Origin: UBA4427 sp045106235
Lineage (GTDB): Bacteria; Myxococcota_A; UBA9160; UBA4427
Length of the DNA stretch: 64,000 nucleotides
Assembly (NCBI GenBank): GCA_045106235.1
Contig: JBGCEJ010000041.1
Location: 52,084-116,083 of the forward strand
Direction: 5' to 3'
In this document: piece by piece, positions 33,835 to 42,447 of the stretch
Layout: every line of letters begins with the position of its first letter
How positions within the stretch are numbered: the stretch's first letter is position 1
Notes under the pieces: model-generated
What the model was told of the DNA's origin: nothing
Database searches by the model: none
The model's input: the letters and a program-made list of their open reading frames with translations, nothing else
Position numbers and translations under genes: made by a program

Positions 33835-35084
33835 GACTGCGTCGCGTCCTGAATCGGGCGGACCGCCATGCCTTCGACGACGATTTGAAGCGGCGAGATG
33901 CAGACGCGTTCGCCCGGGGCCAGCGGACCTTGGACGAGGACCTCGTCCCGATCGATCCGCAGGACGTCCACCGAACGGGTATGCAGCGTGTCTTCGGAAT
34001 CCACGACGAGTAACTCGCCGTTATTTCGCATCGCATAGCGCGGCACGAGCACGACGTTTTCAACGCTGGGGCCCTCGATTTCCGCTTTCACGAAAAGGCC
34101 CACGGCCAGAGGGACAAAAGGGATGCCGGGTGCAGCGTTCGGCGTCGTCTCAACGGTCTTGACGGTCGCTGCAGACTCGCCCTCCGCGGTGCTTTTGGGC
34201 GTGGCGCGCGCGGCCCCGTAAGGATCTTCCACTCTGGCAACGACGTTAATCATGCGGCTTCGAGGGTCGATTTCGCCCTCGGTGCGGACAATATGCCCCG
34301 TCCACTCTGCGGGGCGCCCGGCAAACGTCGCGCTGAGGCGGACGCGAGGGGCGTCCGCTTGCTCCCCGTCGCGAAGGCTTCCCGGGAGGACCGGGCCGAG
34401 GTCGAGAAAGGCGAGCTGGTCATCCGCCAGGGGAAGTCGGATTTCCGCGTAGTCCGTGGCGTAGAGGCGCCCGACGACGCTGCCCCGATTCGTGAATTGC
34501 CCGACGTCGACGTTCTTCTCGCGAACACGCCCCTGAAAAGGCGCCCGAAGCTCTGTGCGATCGAGATCTCGGGTCGCCTGTTCGAGCGCGGCTCGCGCAT
34601 CCTGCCAATCGGCTTCAGCGACTTCGGCGGCGCGTCTCGCATCGGCGAGCTGTGAAGGACTCGCCACGCCCTTCGCCGAAAGGGCCTCCTGTCTTTTGAG
34701 TTCCGCTTGTCTGAAATCGCGTTCGCCTGCGGCCCGGCGCAATGCGGCGCGGCTCCGGTTTTGAGCCAGTTCGAAGTCGCGTTTCTCGATCCGCAAAAGC
34801 GGATCACCCGCTTCGAAAAAACCGCCCGGGGCGAGCGCCGGGGAGACCCAGATCACGCGGCCCGCGATTTCCGAAACCAGATCCGCTTGGGTGCGCGGAA
34901 TGACCGTGCCTTGGGTTCGCACTGTATGCCGCAGAGTTTGCGCTTGGGCGTCGATGACCCGGACAGTCGGAATCGCCCGATCATTTTCGACCCGTTCGAT
35001 ACGGGGCGGTGTTTTGATCAGCACGACGAAGATGAGTAGGGCCAGGGCGATGATCACGAGTGGAGCGAGGATTTTGGGATTCAT
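33831..35084 (-). CDS. RND efflux periplasmic adaptor (MFP/HlyD-like)
   Basis: 417 residues. An N-terminal anchor (ILAPLVIIALALLIFVVLI) is followed by the first barrel strand ATLRHTVRTQG-like TLRHTVRTQGTVIPRTQADL in pieces, then the lipoyl-like AGRVIWVSPALAPGGFFEAGDPL, an alpha-helical coiled-coil hairpin (about 105-170), and DRTELRAPFQGRV. It links the pump to an outer-membrane channel. It overlaps both neighbours by 4 bases (ATGA), so regulator, adaptor and pump form one translationally coupled operon. Confidence 0.92.
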   Translation of the reverse strand: MNPKILAPLVIIALALLIFVVLIKTPPRIERVENDRAIPTVRVIDAQAQTLRHTVRTQGTVIPRTQADLVSEIAGRVIWVSPALAPGGFFEAGDPLLRIEKRDFELAQNRSRAALRRAAGERDFRQAELKRQEALSAKGVASPSQLADARRAAEVAEADWQDARAALEQATRDLDRTELRAPFQGRVREKNVDVGQFTNRGSVVGRLYATDYAEIRLPLADDQLAFLDLGPVLPGSLRDGEQADAPRVRLSATFAGRPAEWTGHIVRTEGEIDPRSRMINVVARVEDPYGAARATPKSTAEGESAATVKTVETTPNAAPGIPFVPLAVGLFVKAEIEGPSVENVVLVPRYAMRNNGELLVVDSEDTLHTRSVDVLRIDRDEVLVQGPLAPGERVCISPLQIVVEGMAVRPIQDATQS

Positions 35085-35896
35085 CGGGCGCTTTCTTTTA
35101 CGGCGGTGGCAACAGTGGCAGCGGCAGGGGAGGTCGGTGTCGCGGGAAGCGCGGCGCCGAAAGTCGGTTTCGTTTGGGCGAGGTCGCGTCGGCTCATCTC
35201 GAGCTGAGCGCGCAAATGCGCTCGAACGGTATTGGTGAGGTCGAGAAGCGCTTCGCTCGCGCCGGGTCCGTTGCGATCGATGATCGCCTGGGAGAGGTGT
35301 TTCAGCGGCGAGTGAATCGAGCCCTGGGTCACGCTTTCTTCACTTTGGTCGCGTCGGAAATTGGGCGGGAGGTAGTCGGAATAGCGTGTTCTGAGTCCGT
35401 GCTGGACAAGGCGAAGGACGAGGTTGCCGCTCGCTTCCACGAAGGCATCGCAGAGGGAGCGGAAGCGCTCTGAACGACGCTCCTCTGCGTCGGGCGCCTC
35501 GATCATCTCGTGAATCAGGGCGACCATCTGCGCGCGCTGTTCGTCGCTTGCTCGCTCGGTGCCGAGGCGGGCAGCCATGGCGAGGAAGCCGCTCAAGGTT
35601 TCGAGGGTCTGGTCAACGAGCTCGGGATTCGGCGGCGTTTCCAGCGCGAGGAGATGTTCGACGACCTCAAGGCTGGCTTCTTCGATCGGGTTGACCCGAG
35701 CGCCGCCCTGGCGGATATCGGCGATGCCGAGCTGCTCGAGGCGCTTGAAGGCGGCGCGGACCGTGCTTCGGTGCACGCCGAAGCGCTCGGCCAAGTCTCT
35801 TTCTGAGGGGAGACGCTCGCCGCGGCGATATTGTCCGCGTAGGATGTCATCGCGCAGCGCTGCTGCGATCGACACGTCCTGCGTGATTGAACTCAT
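35081..35896 (-). CDS. FadR-like GntR family transcriptional regulator
   Basis: 271 residues. The winged helix at about 8-68 has GERLPSERDLAERFGVHRS and TVRAAFKRLEQLGI, followed by the wing DIRQGGARVNP. The C-terminal region (SLEVVEHLLALE, ELVDQTLETLSGFLAMAARLG) looks like the FadR-C acyl-CoA-binding helical bundle of E. coli FadR more than the general FCD type. It would sense a fatty acyl-CoA or similar thioester and control the pump operon, likely also itself. An extended Ala/Thr-rich tail follows. The stop overlaps the adaptor start by ATGA. A perfect FadR-type site lies 76 bases upstream. Confidence 0.88.
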   Translation of the reverse strand: MSSITQDVSIAAALRDDILRGQYRRGERLPSERDLAERFGVHRSTVRAAFKRLEQLGIADIRQGGARVNPIEEASLEVVEHLLALETPPNPELVDQTLETLSGFLAMAARLGTERASDEQRAQMVALIHEMIEAPDAEERRSERFRSLCDAFVEASGNLVLRLVQHGLRTRYSDYLPPNFRRDQSEESVTQGSIHSPLKHLSQAIIDRNGPGASEALLDLTNTVRAHLRAQLEMSRRDLAQTKPTFGAALPATPTSPAAATVATAVKESAR

Positions 35897-35971
35897 TTGA
35901 GGTTCTCTAGCTTGCCGTGCGGGCTTGCAAGAGCCGAGCTAAGGGCAAGATCCGGGCGGGCGCGCGGATAT

Positions 35972-35984
35972 CTGGTCGGACCAG
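35972..35984. promoter_or_regulatory. FadR-type operator palindrome
   Basis: CTGGTCGGACCAG is a perfect 13-base palindrome (6-1-6). It contains TGGTCGGACCA, which matches the E. coli FadR operator core TGGTC-N-GACC-A. It lies 76 bases upstream of the FadR-like start codon, where an autoregulatory operator is expected. GCGGCCAGATGG at 35991 may be a weak half-site. Confidence 0.75.
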
Positions 35985-36044
35985 TATGGCGCGGCCAGAT
36001 GGGCTTGTCGAGGCCCTGGAAGGCGCCTTGGCCCGGATAAGCGG

Positions 36045-37424
36045 CTAGCGGCCCGCCATTTGGGTACGAATCGCGCGGCGGCGGCCCATCACTTCTTCGG
36101 TTTGGGCATCGATCCGGGCGGCGAGATGCTGAAACTCCTCGCCGGTCGCGGATTGGGTGAGCTGCTCCCGAACGAGGGCGAGTTCGCGATCCGCACGTTC
36201 GAGGTTTTGAAGGGCCAAACGGAATGTGCCCGCGCGGAGCTTGAACTCTCCTCGGAGGCCAAGAATTTCCACCAGGCGGAGTTCGTCTTGGAGCCAGCCG
36301 GACGGGTCTTCGATGAGCCCGACGTAGTGCGTCGCCCGGGCGGTCTCAGCTGCCGTAAGCGCTTCGTCCGCCAGCGATTCAGCGTGCTGCAGCGCACCTT
36401 CACAGGCCAGCAGGAGGGCACTTGTCGCATGATGGTCTCGGCGCATCGCAGGGGCCGCGCCCTCTGCGAGTCTGCGGGGCCACTTCGCGGCCAAGGTGCG
36501 ATGTTCAGCGCAGGCGCTCGCCGAGCCGGTCTCCGCAATCTCTGCGCCTTGATCGATCCAGCGCTCGGTCATCGTGTTCGCGATGGCATCATGATGGAGA
36601 GCTGCATAAGCGAAGGCTGCCAAGGCAAGCGGGAGTGCGTAGACCCCCCGCCGTCCTAAGCGGGCGAAGGTGCCGACCGGGGCGTCCTGAACGACGGAGG
36701 CGGAAGGCGCCCATTCGAGCAGGATCAGCATTGCCTCTGCACTCTCGCCCTGATCGACGACGGAGGTGAGTTCCCGCGTCGAGAGAATCGTGTCGCATTC
36801 AACGAGGAGAGGCTCAGGTCCAAGCTGTGTTAGGCCTTGCTGCAACGAGCTGTGTGCGTCCGCTATGCGCCCGCGTTCAATGGCATGTCGTGCACACCGA
36901 ACATAGTAGGCCGCCCGGGCACGCCGGTATTCGCCAGCACTCCCGAGCGCAACATCAATGAATGCGCGAATGTCGGTCCGCTCGCCGGGGCCCCACTGGA
37001 TTGGGAGAAAGAGATGCAGAACGAAAAGTGCACCCTGGGCGACTGTGAATACGGTGATCGGGGCGAAGCCCGATTGGATACTGGCGAGGTTGGCGCTGCC
37101 GGGACCGACGGTCCAGAGGAGCCATGCGAACTGTGCAAGCAGAGGTGCCGTCGCCAGTGCGATCCGGCTGATTCGATGTCGCTTCGCATCGCCTGAAGAG
37201 GCAAAGGTCGCGCCGCCGAGAGGCAGGTTGCTGATGCTCAGGTCCATGGGGCCGAAGGGGACTGAATGGAGCTTCTGTCCGACGCCAAACCGAATCTCGA
37301 AAACGCGGAAGCCCGTCGCCAGAGCGAGCAGAGCGCGCAGCAGCTCCCGCAAAACCACGCTGAGGATCAATGCGAGGGGGAGGGCGATGACGAGATGGAA
37401 AGTGATCCAGGCGACTTCGCGCAT
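36045..37424 (-). CDS. Pseudo-M50 (site-2-protease-like) membrane protein with helical C-terminal half
   Basis: 459 residues from ATG 37424. The N-terminal membrane region follows the M50 layout: a first span with RELLRALLALATGFRVFEI, then RFGVGQKL and NLPLGG, two further spans, and LFLPIQWGPGERTD. In active site-2 proteases the first motif is HExxH; here it is Arg26-Glu27-Leu-Leu-Arg30, so both zinc histidines are lost. The third-ligand Asp region (Asp151) seems kept. The cytoplasmic half has TPR-like helices (RARAAYYVRCARHAIERG, DAHSSLQQGL) and a later predicted coiled coil. It is probably a scaffold or inactive homolog. The gene diverges from a DAACS symporter. Confidence 0.65.
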   Translation of the reverse strand: MREVAWITFHLVIALPLALILSVVLRELLRALLALATGFRVFEIRFGVGQKLHSVPFGPMDLSISNLPLGGATFASSGDAKRHRISRIALATAPLLAQFAWLLWTVGPGSANLASIQSGFAPITVFTVAQGALFVLHLFLPIQWGPGERTDIRAFIDVALGSAGEYRRARAAYYVRCARHAIERGRIADAHSSLQQGLTQLGPEPLLVECDTILSTRELTSVVDQGESAEAMLILLEWAPSASVVQDAPVGTFARLGRRGVYALPLALAAFAYAALHHDAIANTMTERWIDQGAEIAETGSASACAEHRTLAAKWPRRLAEGAAPAMRRDHHATSALLLACEGALQHAESLADEALTAAETARATHYVGLIEDPSGWLQDELRLVEILGLRGEFKLRAGTFRLALQNLERADRELALVREQLTQSATGEEFQHLAARIDAQTEEVMGRRRAIRTQMAGR

Positions 37425-37455
37425 TTGAATGCTGTGGCTCCTTCCCCTGTGTAAT

Positions 37456-37471
37456 CGACCCTTTGGGGTCG
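37456..37471. other. Small GC hairpin in the DAACS leader region
   Basis: CGACCC (37456-37461) and GGGTCG (37466-37471) pair around a TTTG loop and are followed by GTTCTT. It has the look of a short intrinsic terminator or attenuator, 120 bases upstream of the symporter start. Since the flanking genes diverge, attenuation of the symporter message is more sensible than termination. Confidence 0.4.
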
Positions 37472-37591
37472 GTTCTTGAGGGGGCCTCCCAACAATCTGG
37501 TGCATCCGCTCAGGGATCCGCCTCGGACTCTGTCAGGCAGACTGGAAGCCCTTGGATCGGGTACGCTCGGGAATCAGGGGGGGTGTTTTTT

Positions 37592-38926
37592 GTGAGCGAT
37601 GCACATGATTCGGTGGCTGGGACCGCAGGCAACCAAGGGGGGGCCGGAGGCTCGGGGCCAGAGGACGTCGGGGGGCCGGAGGATACGCGGGCTTTGACCA
37701 AGCGGATCTTGATCGGGTTAGTTGCCGGTTTGGCGACGGGCGTGCTGCTGAATCAGGTGGGCCCCGGACAAGCATGGGCCGCTTTCCTCGTGGACGGTGT
37801 CTTCTTCGTCGTCGGCCAGATCTTCTTGGCGAGCTTGAAGCTGCTGGTTGTCCCGCTTGTGCTGGTCTCTCTTGCCTGCGGTACCGCAGCGCTCGAGGAC
37901 GTCACGAAGCTCGGGCGCATCGGCGGGAAAACCTTGGGTCTCTACCTGATGACGACGGCCATCGCGATTAGTCTCGCGATCGTGGCAGCCATTCTCGTCG
38001 AGCCGGGCGTGGGCTTTGATCTTGCTTCAGAATCCGTCGAGTTCAGCGCCAAGGAAGCGCCGGGGCTGGCCCAGACCCTGATTAACATCTTTCCCGATAA
38101 TCCTTTTAAGGCGATGAGCGAGGGGCGCATGCTCCAGGTCATCGTTTTTGCGGTTTTGTTAGGCGTCGCGATGACCCTCGCAGGGGAAGCGGGCCGGGAT
38201 TTGTTGCGCGTTTTCGAGAGCGCCAACGCCGTGATCATGAAGCTGGTCTTCCTGCTGATGGAACTCGCGCCCTACGGGATTTTCTGCCTGATCGCGAAGG
38301 TGTTTGCGGAGCAGGGGCTCGACGCATTCGAGAGACTGGTCTGGTATTTCGTCTGCGTGCTTTGCGTCCTCGTGCTGCATGCGGCGCTGACCTATCCCTT
38401 GCTCTTGCTGCTGCTTGCTCGGGTGAATCCGCTGCCGTTTTTCCGCAAGCTGCGCGCGCCGATGACCGTTGCTTTTAGTACCGCGAGCAGTGGGGCGACC
38501 TTGCCTGTGACGCTGCGGACCGTCGAGGAGCGACTCGGCGTTGATACTTCGATCTCTTCGTTTACGGTTCCACTCGGCGCCACGATCAACATGGACGGGA
38601 CGGCCATCATGCAGGGGGTGGCGACGGTCTTCATCGCTCAGGCGTACGGGGTCGAAATCGGACCCTCGGGCTACCTGACGGTGGTCTTGACCGCGACGCT
38701 GGCCTCGGTGGGGACCGCCGGCGTGCCGGGTGTCGGGACGATCATGCTCGCGATGGTGCTGAGGCAGATGGAGCTGCCGGTCGAGGGGATTGCGTTGATT
38801 CTTGGCGTGGACCGCCTGCTGGATATGACCCGGACGGCCGTCAATATCACGGGGGATGCGGCGGTGTCCTGCGTTGTGGCGCGGAGCGAGGGGAAGCTCG
38901 ATCTGGAGACGTTTCGGGCCGCCTAG
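37592..38926 (+). CDS. Dicarboxylate/amino acid:cation symporter (DAACS family)
   Basis: 444 residues from GTG 37592, with a GGGGGG run 8 bases upstream. The glutamate-transporter fold shows KLLVVPLVLVSLACGTAAL, the first re-entrant loop FSTASSGATLPVT (serine-rich motif), NMDGTAIMQG in TM7 and SVGTAGVPGVG in the second loop; DRLLDMTRTAVNITGDA contains the substrate-binding Asp/Thr/Asn. It takes up C4-dicarboxylates or acidic/neutral amino acids with Na+ or H+. The frame stays open upstream to 37463 but that part is Gly/Ser-rich and has no family match. Confidence 0.92.
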   Translation: MSDAHDSVAGTAGNQGGAGGSGPEDVGGPEDTRALTKRILIGLVAGLATGVLLNQVGPGQAWAAFLVDGVFFVVGQIFLASLKLLVVPLVLVSLACGTAALEDVTKLGRIGGKTLGLYLMTTAIAISLAIVAAILVEPGVGFDLASESVEFSAKEAPGLAQTLINIFPDNPFKAMSEGRMLQVIVFAVLLGVAMTLAGEAGRDLLRVFESANAVIMKLVFLLMELAPYGIFCLIAKVFAEQGLDAFERLVWYFVCVLCVLVLHAALTYPLLLLLLARVNPLPFFRKLRAPMTVAFSTASSGATLPVTLRTVEERLGVDTSISSFTVPLGATINMDGTAIMQGVATVFIAQAYGVEIGPSGYLTVVLTATLASVGTAGVPGVGTIMLAMVLRQMELPVEGIALILGVDRLLDMTRTAVNITGDAAVSCVVARSEGKLDLETFRAA

Positions 38927-39088
38927 GATGGGCGAGTGGGCCGGAGCCGGTCGGCTGCCCGCTGGCCGACGGCACCGCGGAAGGGGAGGAGCTCTGTTTT
39001 GCCTCGGCCGGAATCCTGCGCCAAACTCCCCGCTCTGCGCCTCTCTCCGACTCGGTAAACGAGTCCCCTCAAATGAAGGAACACAGTC

Positions 39089-39697
39089 ATGAAGCTCTAT
39101 ACAGGAATGGGTCCGAACCCTCGCGTGACCACGATTGCCGCCGCCGAAACCGGCGCCAAAGTCGAATTCGTCGAAGTCGATCTCGTCTCGGGTGAGAATC
39201 GCAAGGGCGACCATCTGGCGCGGAATCCCGCGGGCCAGCTGCCTACGCTCGAGCTTGATGACGGTACTTGCATTGCCGAGATTACGGCGATCGCCGAGTA
39301 CTTGGACGAAAAATTCGGCGGAACGCTGATCGGCTCGACGGCGGAAGAGCGCGCGGAGACGCGGATGTGGGTACGCCGCGTGGATCTCAATATCTGCGAG
39401 AACATGGCCAACGGATTCCGCTTTTCCGACGGGCTTCCCCTTTTCGAAAGCCGAGCGCACTGCATCCCGCATGCGGCGGACGATCTGAAAGCGATCGCAG
39501 CCGAGAAGCTCGAGTGGCTCGACGGATTGATGGGCGACAATGACTTCATCTGTGGCGACCGGTTCACTCTCGCCGATGTGATGCTTTTCGCGTTCGTCGA
39601 ATTCGGAAGTGCGACGGGTCAGCCCTTGGATGCGAAATGCGAACGCCTGCAGGCCTGGTACGCCCGCGTGGCGGCTCGCCCGTCCATCGCCGGTTAA
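39089..39697 (+). CDS. Glutathione S-transferase family protein
   Basis: 202 residues, AAGGAA upstream of ATG 39089. The N-terminal thioredoxin-like domain has MKLYTGMGPNPRVTTIAAAE, NPAGQLPTLELDDG (cis-Pro) and IAEITAIAEYLDE (with the Ser/Glu position for glutathione filled by Glu-Ile). The helical C-terminal domain includes FICGDRFTLADVMLFAFVEF, with the usual Asp N-cap box. It is likely a detoxification or isomerase GST. It stands alone between the symporter and a 467-base gap. Confidence 0.9.
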   Translation: MKLYTGMGPNPRVTTIAAAETGAKVEFVEVDLVSGENRKGDHLARNPAGQLPTLELDDGTCIAEITAIAEYLDEKFGGTLIGSTAEERAETRMWVRRVDLNICENMANGFRFSDGLPLFESRAHCIPHAADDLKAIAAEKLEWLDGLMGDNDFICGDRFTLADVMLFAFVEFGSATGQPLDAKCERLQAWYARVAARPSIAG

Positions 39698-40164
39698 TCC
39701 GCGACACGGGTCAGACTCGCTCGAGATCAGGCCGTTCCGACCGGCCGGCATTTGCCCGCAGGGGTCGGTCGGTTCGGCCAGGTTCAAAGCCCCCCGCAGA
39801 GGCTTTTAAGCGCTTTGCCGCGGAGGCGCAGAGCCTTGGAACGCAGTTCGCCGGGTGGGGTCCGTATTTGCGATCGTTGCATAGATCGACGAAGTTGGCT
39901 GTGTCTTGCGCAGGGGGGTGCTAGATTCCGGCGGGGCATCCGGAATGGGCCCGAGGCGATTGAGTGCCGGGGAGACAGGAAGCGTCTCAGTGGCTTGGTC
40001 GTCGCTTGAGTGTGGAGTGAGCCTCAAGCAAAGATATTCATCAGATATGCGTTTCGCAGGGCGCGGCTGACCAGCCGCAGAGGTCGAGGGGCCGGCCCGC
40101 GGAGCAAGGCCAGCGGGCCGCTTGGAGAAGGTACTCCGGGCGGACGCGGCGAAGGGGAGAGCAG
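39698..40164. other. 467-base gap with a GC hairpin near its right end
   Basis: I find no supportable gene. Open frames on both strands here are unlike known proteins and have biased compositions. A stem CGGCCCGC (40093-40100) with GCGGGCCG (40113-40120), loop 12 bases, lies 45 bases before the start of the small charged protein, and may be in its leader. The length leaves room for an unrecognised small RNA. Confidence 0.5.
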
Positions 40165-40374
40165 ATGGCACGCGCAAGTCGAATGAGCGTTTTGAAGCGC
40201 AAGCGAGAGAGCGAAAAGGCGGAGAAGGCGGCGCGAAAGCGCGAGGACCGGATCTACGAGAAAGAATTCGGCAAGCCGAGGGAAACCCATACGGGCGAGG
40301 CGACCCAGGACGATCTCGAGGCCTATGGACTCGTGCATGCCGAAGAAGAGGAAGAAGACGAGGACGAGAGCTAG
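40165..40374 (+). CDS. Small highly charged conserved-looking protein
   Basis: 69 residues. GGGGAG lies 7 bases upstream of the ATG. The first half is basic and helical (MSVLKRKRESEKAEKAARKRE at about 7-27), the second acidic and ends in EEEEEDEDES. Likely an alpha-helical, nucleic-acid- or ribosome-associated protein. A strong ribosome-binding site, a charge-segregated composition and lack of any overlapping gene support a real gene. An inner Met (residue 7) is an alternative start. I do not recognise the family. Confidence 0.6.
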   Translation: MARASRMSVLKRKRESEKAEKAARKREDRIYEKEFGKPRETHTGEATQDDLEAYGLVHAEEEEEDEDES

Positions 40375-40441
40375 CGGCCCGCTCCGGTCTAGCTTCTCTG
40401 GTCGCTTCTGTATCGCTTCTGTATCGCTCCGGTCGTACTCC

Positions 40442-40460
40442 GGCCATCGCTGCGATGGCC
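40442..40460. terminator. Perfect inverted repeat between convergent genes
   Basis: GGCCATCGC-T-GCGATGGCC is a 9-base perfect inverted repeat centred at 40451. It lies between the stop codons of the small charged protein (40374) and the dioxygenase (40502), so a bidirectional terminator hairpin is likely. No T-run follows on either strand. Just before it, CGCTTCTGTAT is repeated twice in tandem (40403-40424). Confidence 0.5.
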
Positions 40461-40501
40461 ACGGCCACTGGGGCGGTCGACTCGTTTACCCCTGCGGATC
40501 C

Positions 40502-41416
40502 TTACGCAGGGCGATCGCCGATGATGGTCAGGCGTTCCATGACGCGGGCCTGGGGCCAGTAGTCGCTAATCGCCAGATGCTGCGTTGAACGGTTATCCCA
40601 GAAGGCGATGCTGTTCTTTTCCCAGCGAAACCGAACCTGGTACTCAGCGATTTGGACTTCCTGGTAGAGCCGCGCAAGGATCGCCTTGCTTTCTTCCGTG
40701 GGGATCCCGTCGATATGCGACGTGAAAATTGAGTTCACGTAGAGGCATTTTCGGTTCGTGACAGGATGCGTCCGCACCATGGGGTGGCGGGCCGGCGGAA
40801 ATTCGATGCGTTTCTTTTCCCGTTCTTCCTCGTTCATGCCCAGGCCGAATGAGTAGACGAAGTCATGAATCGCATCGCGGCCTTCGATGGCCGCTTTGAT
40901 TTCATCGCTCAGCCCTTCGTAGACGGCTTCGGTATCCGCCCAAAGCGTGTCTCCGCCGACTTCCGGGACTTCATGGGCCCGAAGAATCGAACCCAAAGAG
41001 GGTTCTTGGCGCCAGCTGACATCGCTATGCCAAATGTTCTCAGCGCCGACGGTCTCTTCGTCTTTCGCGAACCGAATCACCTCGGGTGTATCGCCGGCAG
41101 GGAGGAAGGGATGCACTTCGAGTTCGCCGAAATTCCGAGCGAAGGCCGCATGTTCTTCCTGAGACAGATCTTGGTCTCTGAAAAACAGCACCTTGAACTC
41201 GACCAGCGCGGACTGCAGCTCCTTAGAAAGGGAAGGGGAAAGCGGCTTTGAAAGGTCAACGCCTCGGACCTCGCCACCGAGGCAAGGGCTCGCCAGCGTC
41301 ACGTCGAAATGATCGAATTCCAATGCCTGCAATCGGGCGCGCGTTTCCGCAACGTGGCGGCGGGGCCCAAAATGAGGGCGAACGGCGAGGTGAGATCGAT
41401 CCATGGGAACCGCCAA
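40502..41416 (-). CDS. TauD/TfdA family Fe(II)/2-oxoglutarate dioxygenase
   Basis: 304 residues. Iron ligands come from NIWHSDVSW (HxD, near residue 130) and TQHLAISDY, with Arg in MERLTIIGDRP. HPMVRTHPVTNRKCLYVNSIFT is the TfdA block, as in the gene at 25875, and the two are clear paralogs; this one has about 35 extra N-terminal residues. Likely oxidises a small acid or ether. A later Met (residue 5) could also start it. It lies 110 bases downstream of the EamA gene stop. Confidence 0.9.
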   Translation of the reverse strand: MAVPMDRSHLAVRPHFGPRRHVAETRARLQALEFDHFDVTLASPCLGGEVRGVDLSKPLSPSLSKELQSALVEFKVLFFRDQDLSQEEHAAFARNFGELEVHPFLPAGDTPEVIRFAKDEETVGAENIWHSDVSWRQEPSLGSILRAHEVPEVGGDTLWADTEAVYEGLSDEIKAAIEGRDAIHDFVYSFGLGMNEEEREKKRIEFPPARHPMVRTHPVTNRKCLYVNSIFTSHIDGIPTEESKAILARLYQEVQIAEYQVRFRWEKNSIAFWDNRSTQHLAISDYWPQARVMERLTIIGDRPA

Positions 41417-41526
41417 AAAACGCGCGCTGTCGAGTTCAATTCGGACAGCGGACCGCGAGGAGGCGGCCGAACCGAAATGCTACCGCCCTGAGCCTTCTCC
41501 GCCACGTCGGCCCGCGCCCCTTTCCG

Positions 41527-42447
41527 TTAGCTGAGTAAGACGAAGCTGATGCCGAGGACGACCAGCAGGATGCCAGGGAGTTGCCGCATGAGCCCGCGCT
41601 CGCCGAGCAGCCGGATTCCCAGCGCGACTGCGATCAGCGCCTCGATTTGGCCGACGGCTTTCACGTAAGCGACCAAGGTCAAGGAGAAGGCCCAGAACCA
41701 GCCGAGGCTCGCGATGAATCCAGTCGAGCCGATCATCAGCATCCGGCGCCAATGTTGTCCGACGGCGCGAAAAGAGGCGGGCTCTTTTTTTCCAATCCAG
41801 AGACTTAGCAGCACGACCTCCATCCAGGTCGTGTGGAAAAGGGTCTGGACCGGCGCTGCGAAGGCGCCGTCGGCGATCTCGGGATTCGAGCTTGCGACGA
41901 TTCCGTTGCCCGCTTTGAGTGCGAAGCTTGCGATGACGAGGAGTGCGGCGCAGAGCAGCGCGTATCCCCCGGCTGGTCCCATACGGAAAGCGCGGGTCCA
42001 GTCGCGGACGCCGCCTTCACGACCGAGGTTGATGGCAATGACCCCGAGCGCGCAAACCGCGATTCCGACCCAGCCGAGTGCCGACGGGAACTCGCCAAAG
42101 AGCATTGCACCGGCGAGTGCGGTGAGGACCACCTCGAGTTTGTGGAATACGATCGATTCGCCGAAGCTGCCCGCGCGGAACGCTGCGATCAGAGCCACGT
42201 TTCCGAGGAGCTGGGTGAGCGCTGTGACGAGGCAGCAGGCAAAGAAGGCGGCAGGGAGCTTCGGCAGTCCGGAATGAATCGAGACGGCGACACAAGTGGC
42301 GGCAGCGAAGGGCAGGCAGAACGCGAAGCGCGACCAGCTGTTCAGCGCCGGCGAAATTTGACTTGAAAGGTTCTGGGCAAACGCATTGCGGGTGGTCTGA
42401 GCGAGGGCGGCGCCGATGGCGAGAACGATCCAGAGTTCAGGCTGCAT
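41527..42447 (-). CDS. EamA/DMT-superfamily permease
   Basis: 306 residues and ten predicted spans in two EamA-like repeats. It starts MQPELWIVLAIGAALAQTTRNA; LTQLLGNVALIAAF and VGQIEALIAVALGIRLLGERG mark the ends of the two halves. Such carriers export metabolites or act as amino acid/nucleotide-sugar exchangers. The ATG at 42447 overlaps the glycosylase TGA by one base (TGATG), so the two are coupled. The open frame to 42732 is antisense-like and unused. Confidence 0.87.
   Translation of the reverse strand: MQPELWIVLAIGAALAQTTRNAFAQNLSSQISPALNSWSRFAFCLPFAAATCVAVSIHSGLPKLPAAFFACCLVTALTQLLGNVALIAAFRAGSFGESIVFHKLEVVLTALAGAMLFGEFPSALGWVGIAVCALGVIAINLGREGGVRDWTRAFRMGPAGGYALLCAALLVIASFALKAGNGIVASSNPEIADGAFAAPVQTLFHTTWMEVVLLSLWIGKKEPASFRAVGQHWRRMLMIGSTGFIASLGWFWAFSLTLVAYVKAVGQIEALIAVALGIRLLGERGLMRQLPGILLVVLGISFVLLS

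Noticed and set aside
38159..39787. Minus-strand open frame of 542 codons opposite the DAACS symporter and GST
   Set aside because: No motif, biased composition, and both opposite genes are well supported.
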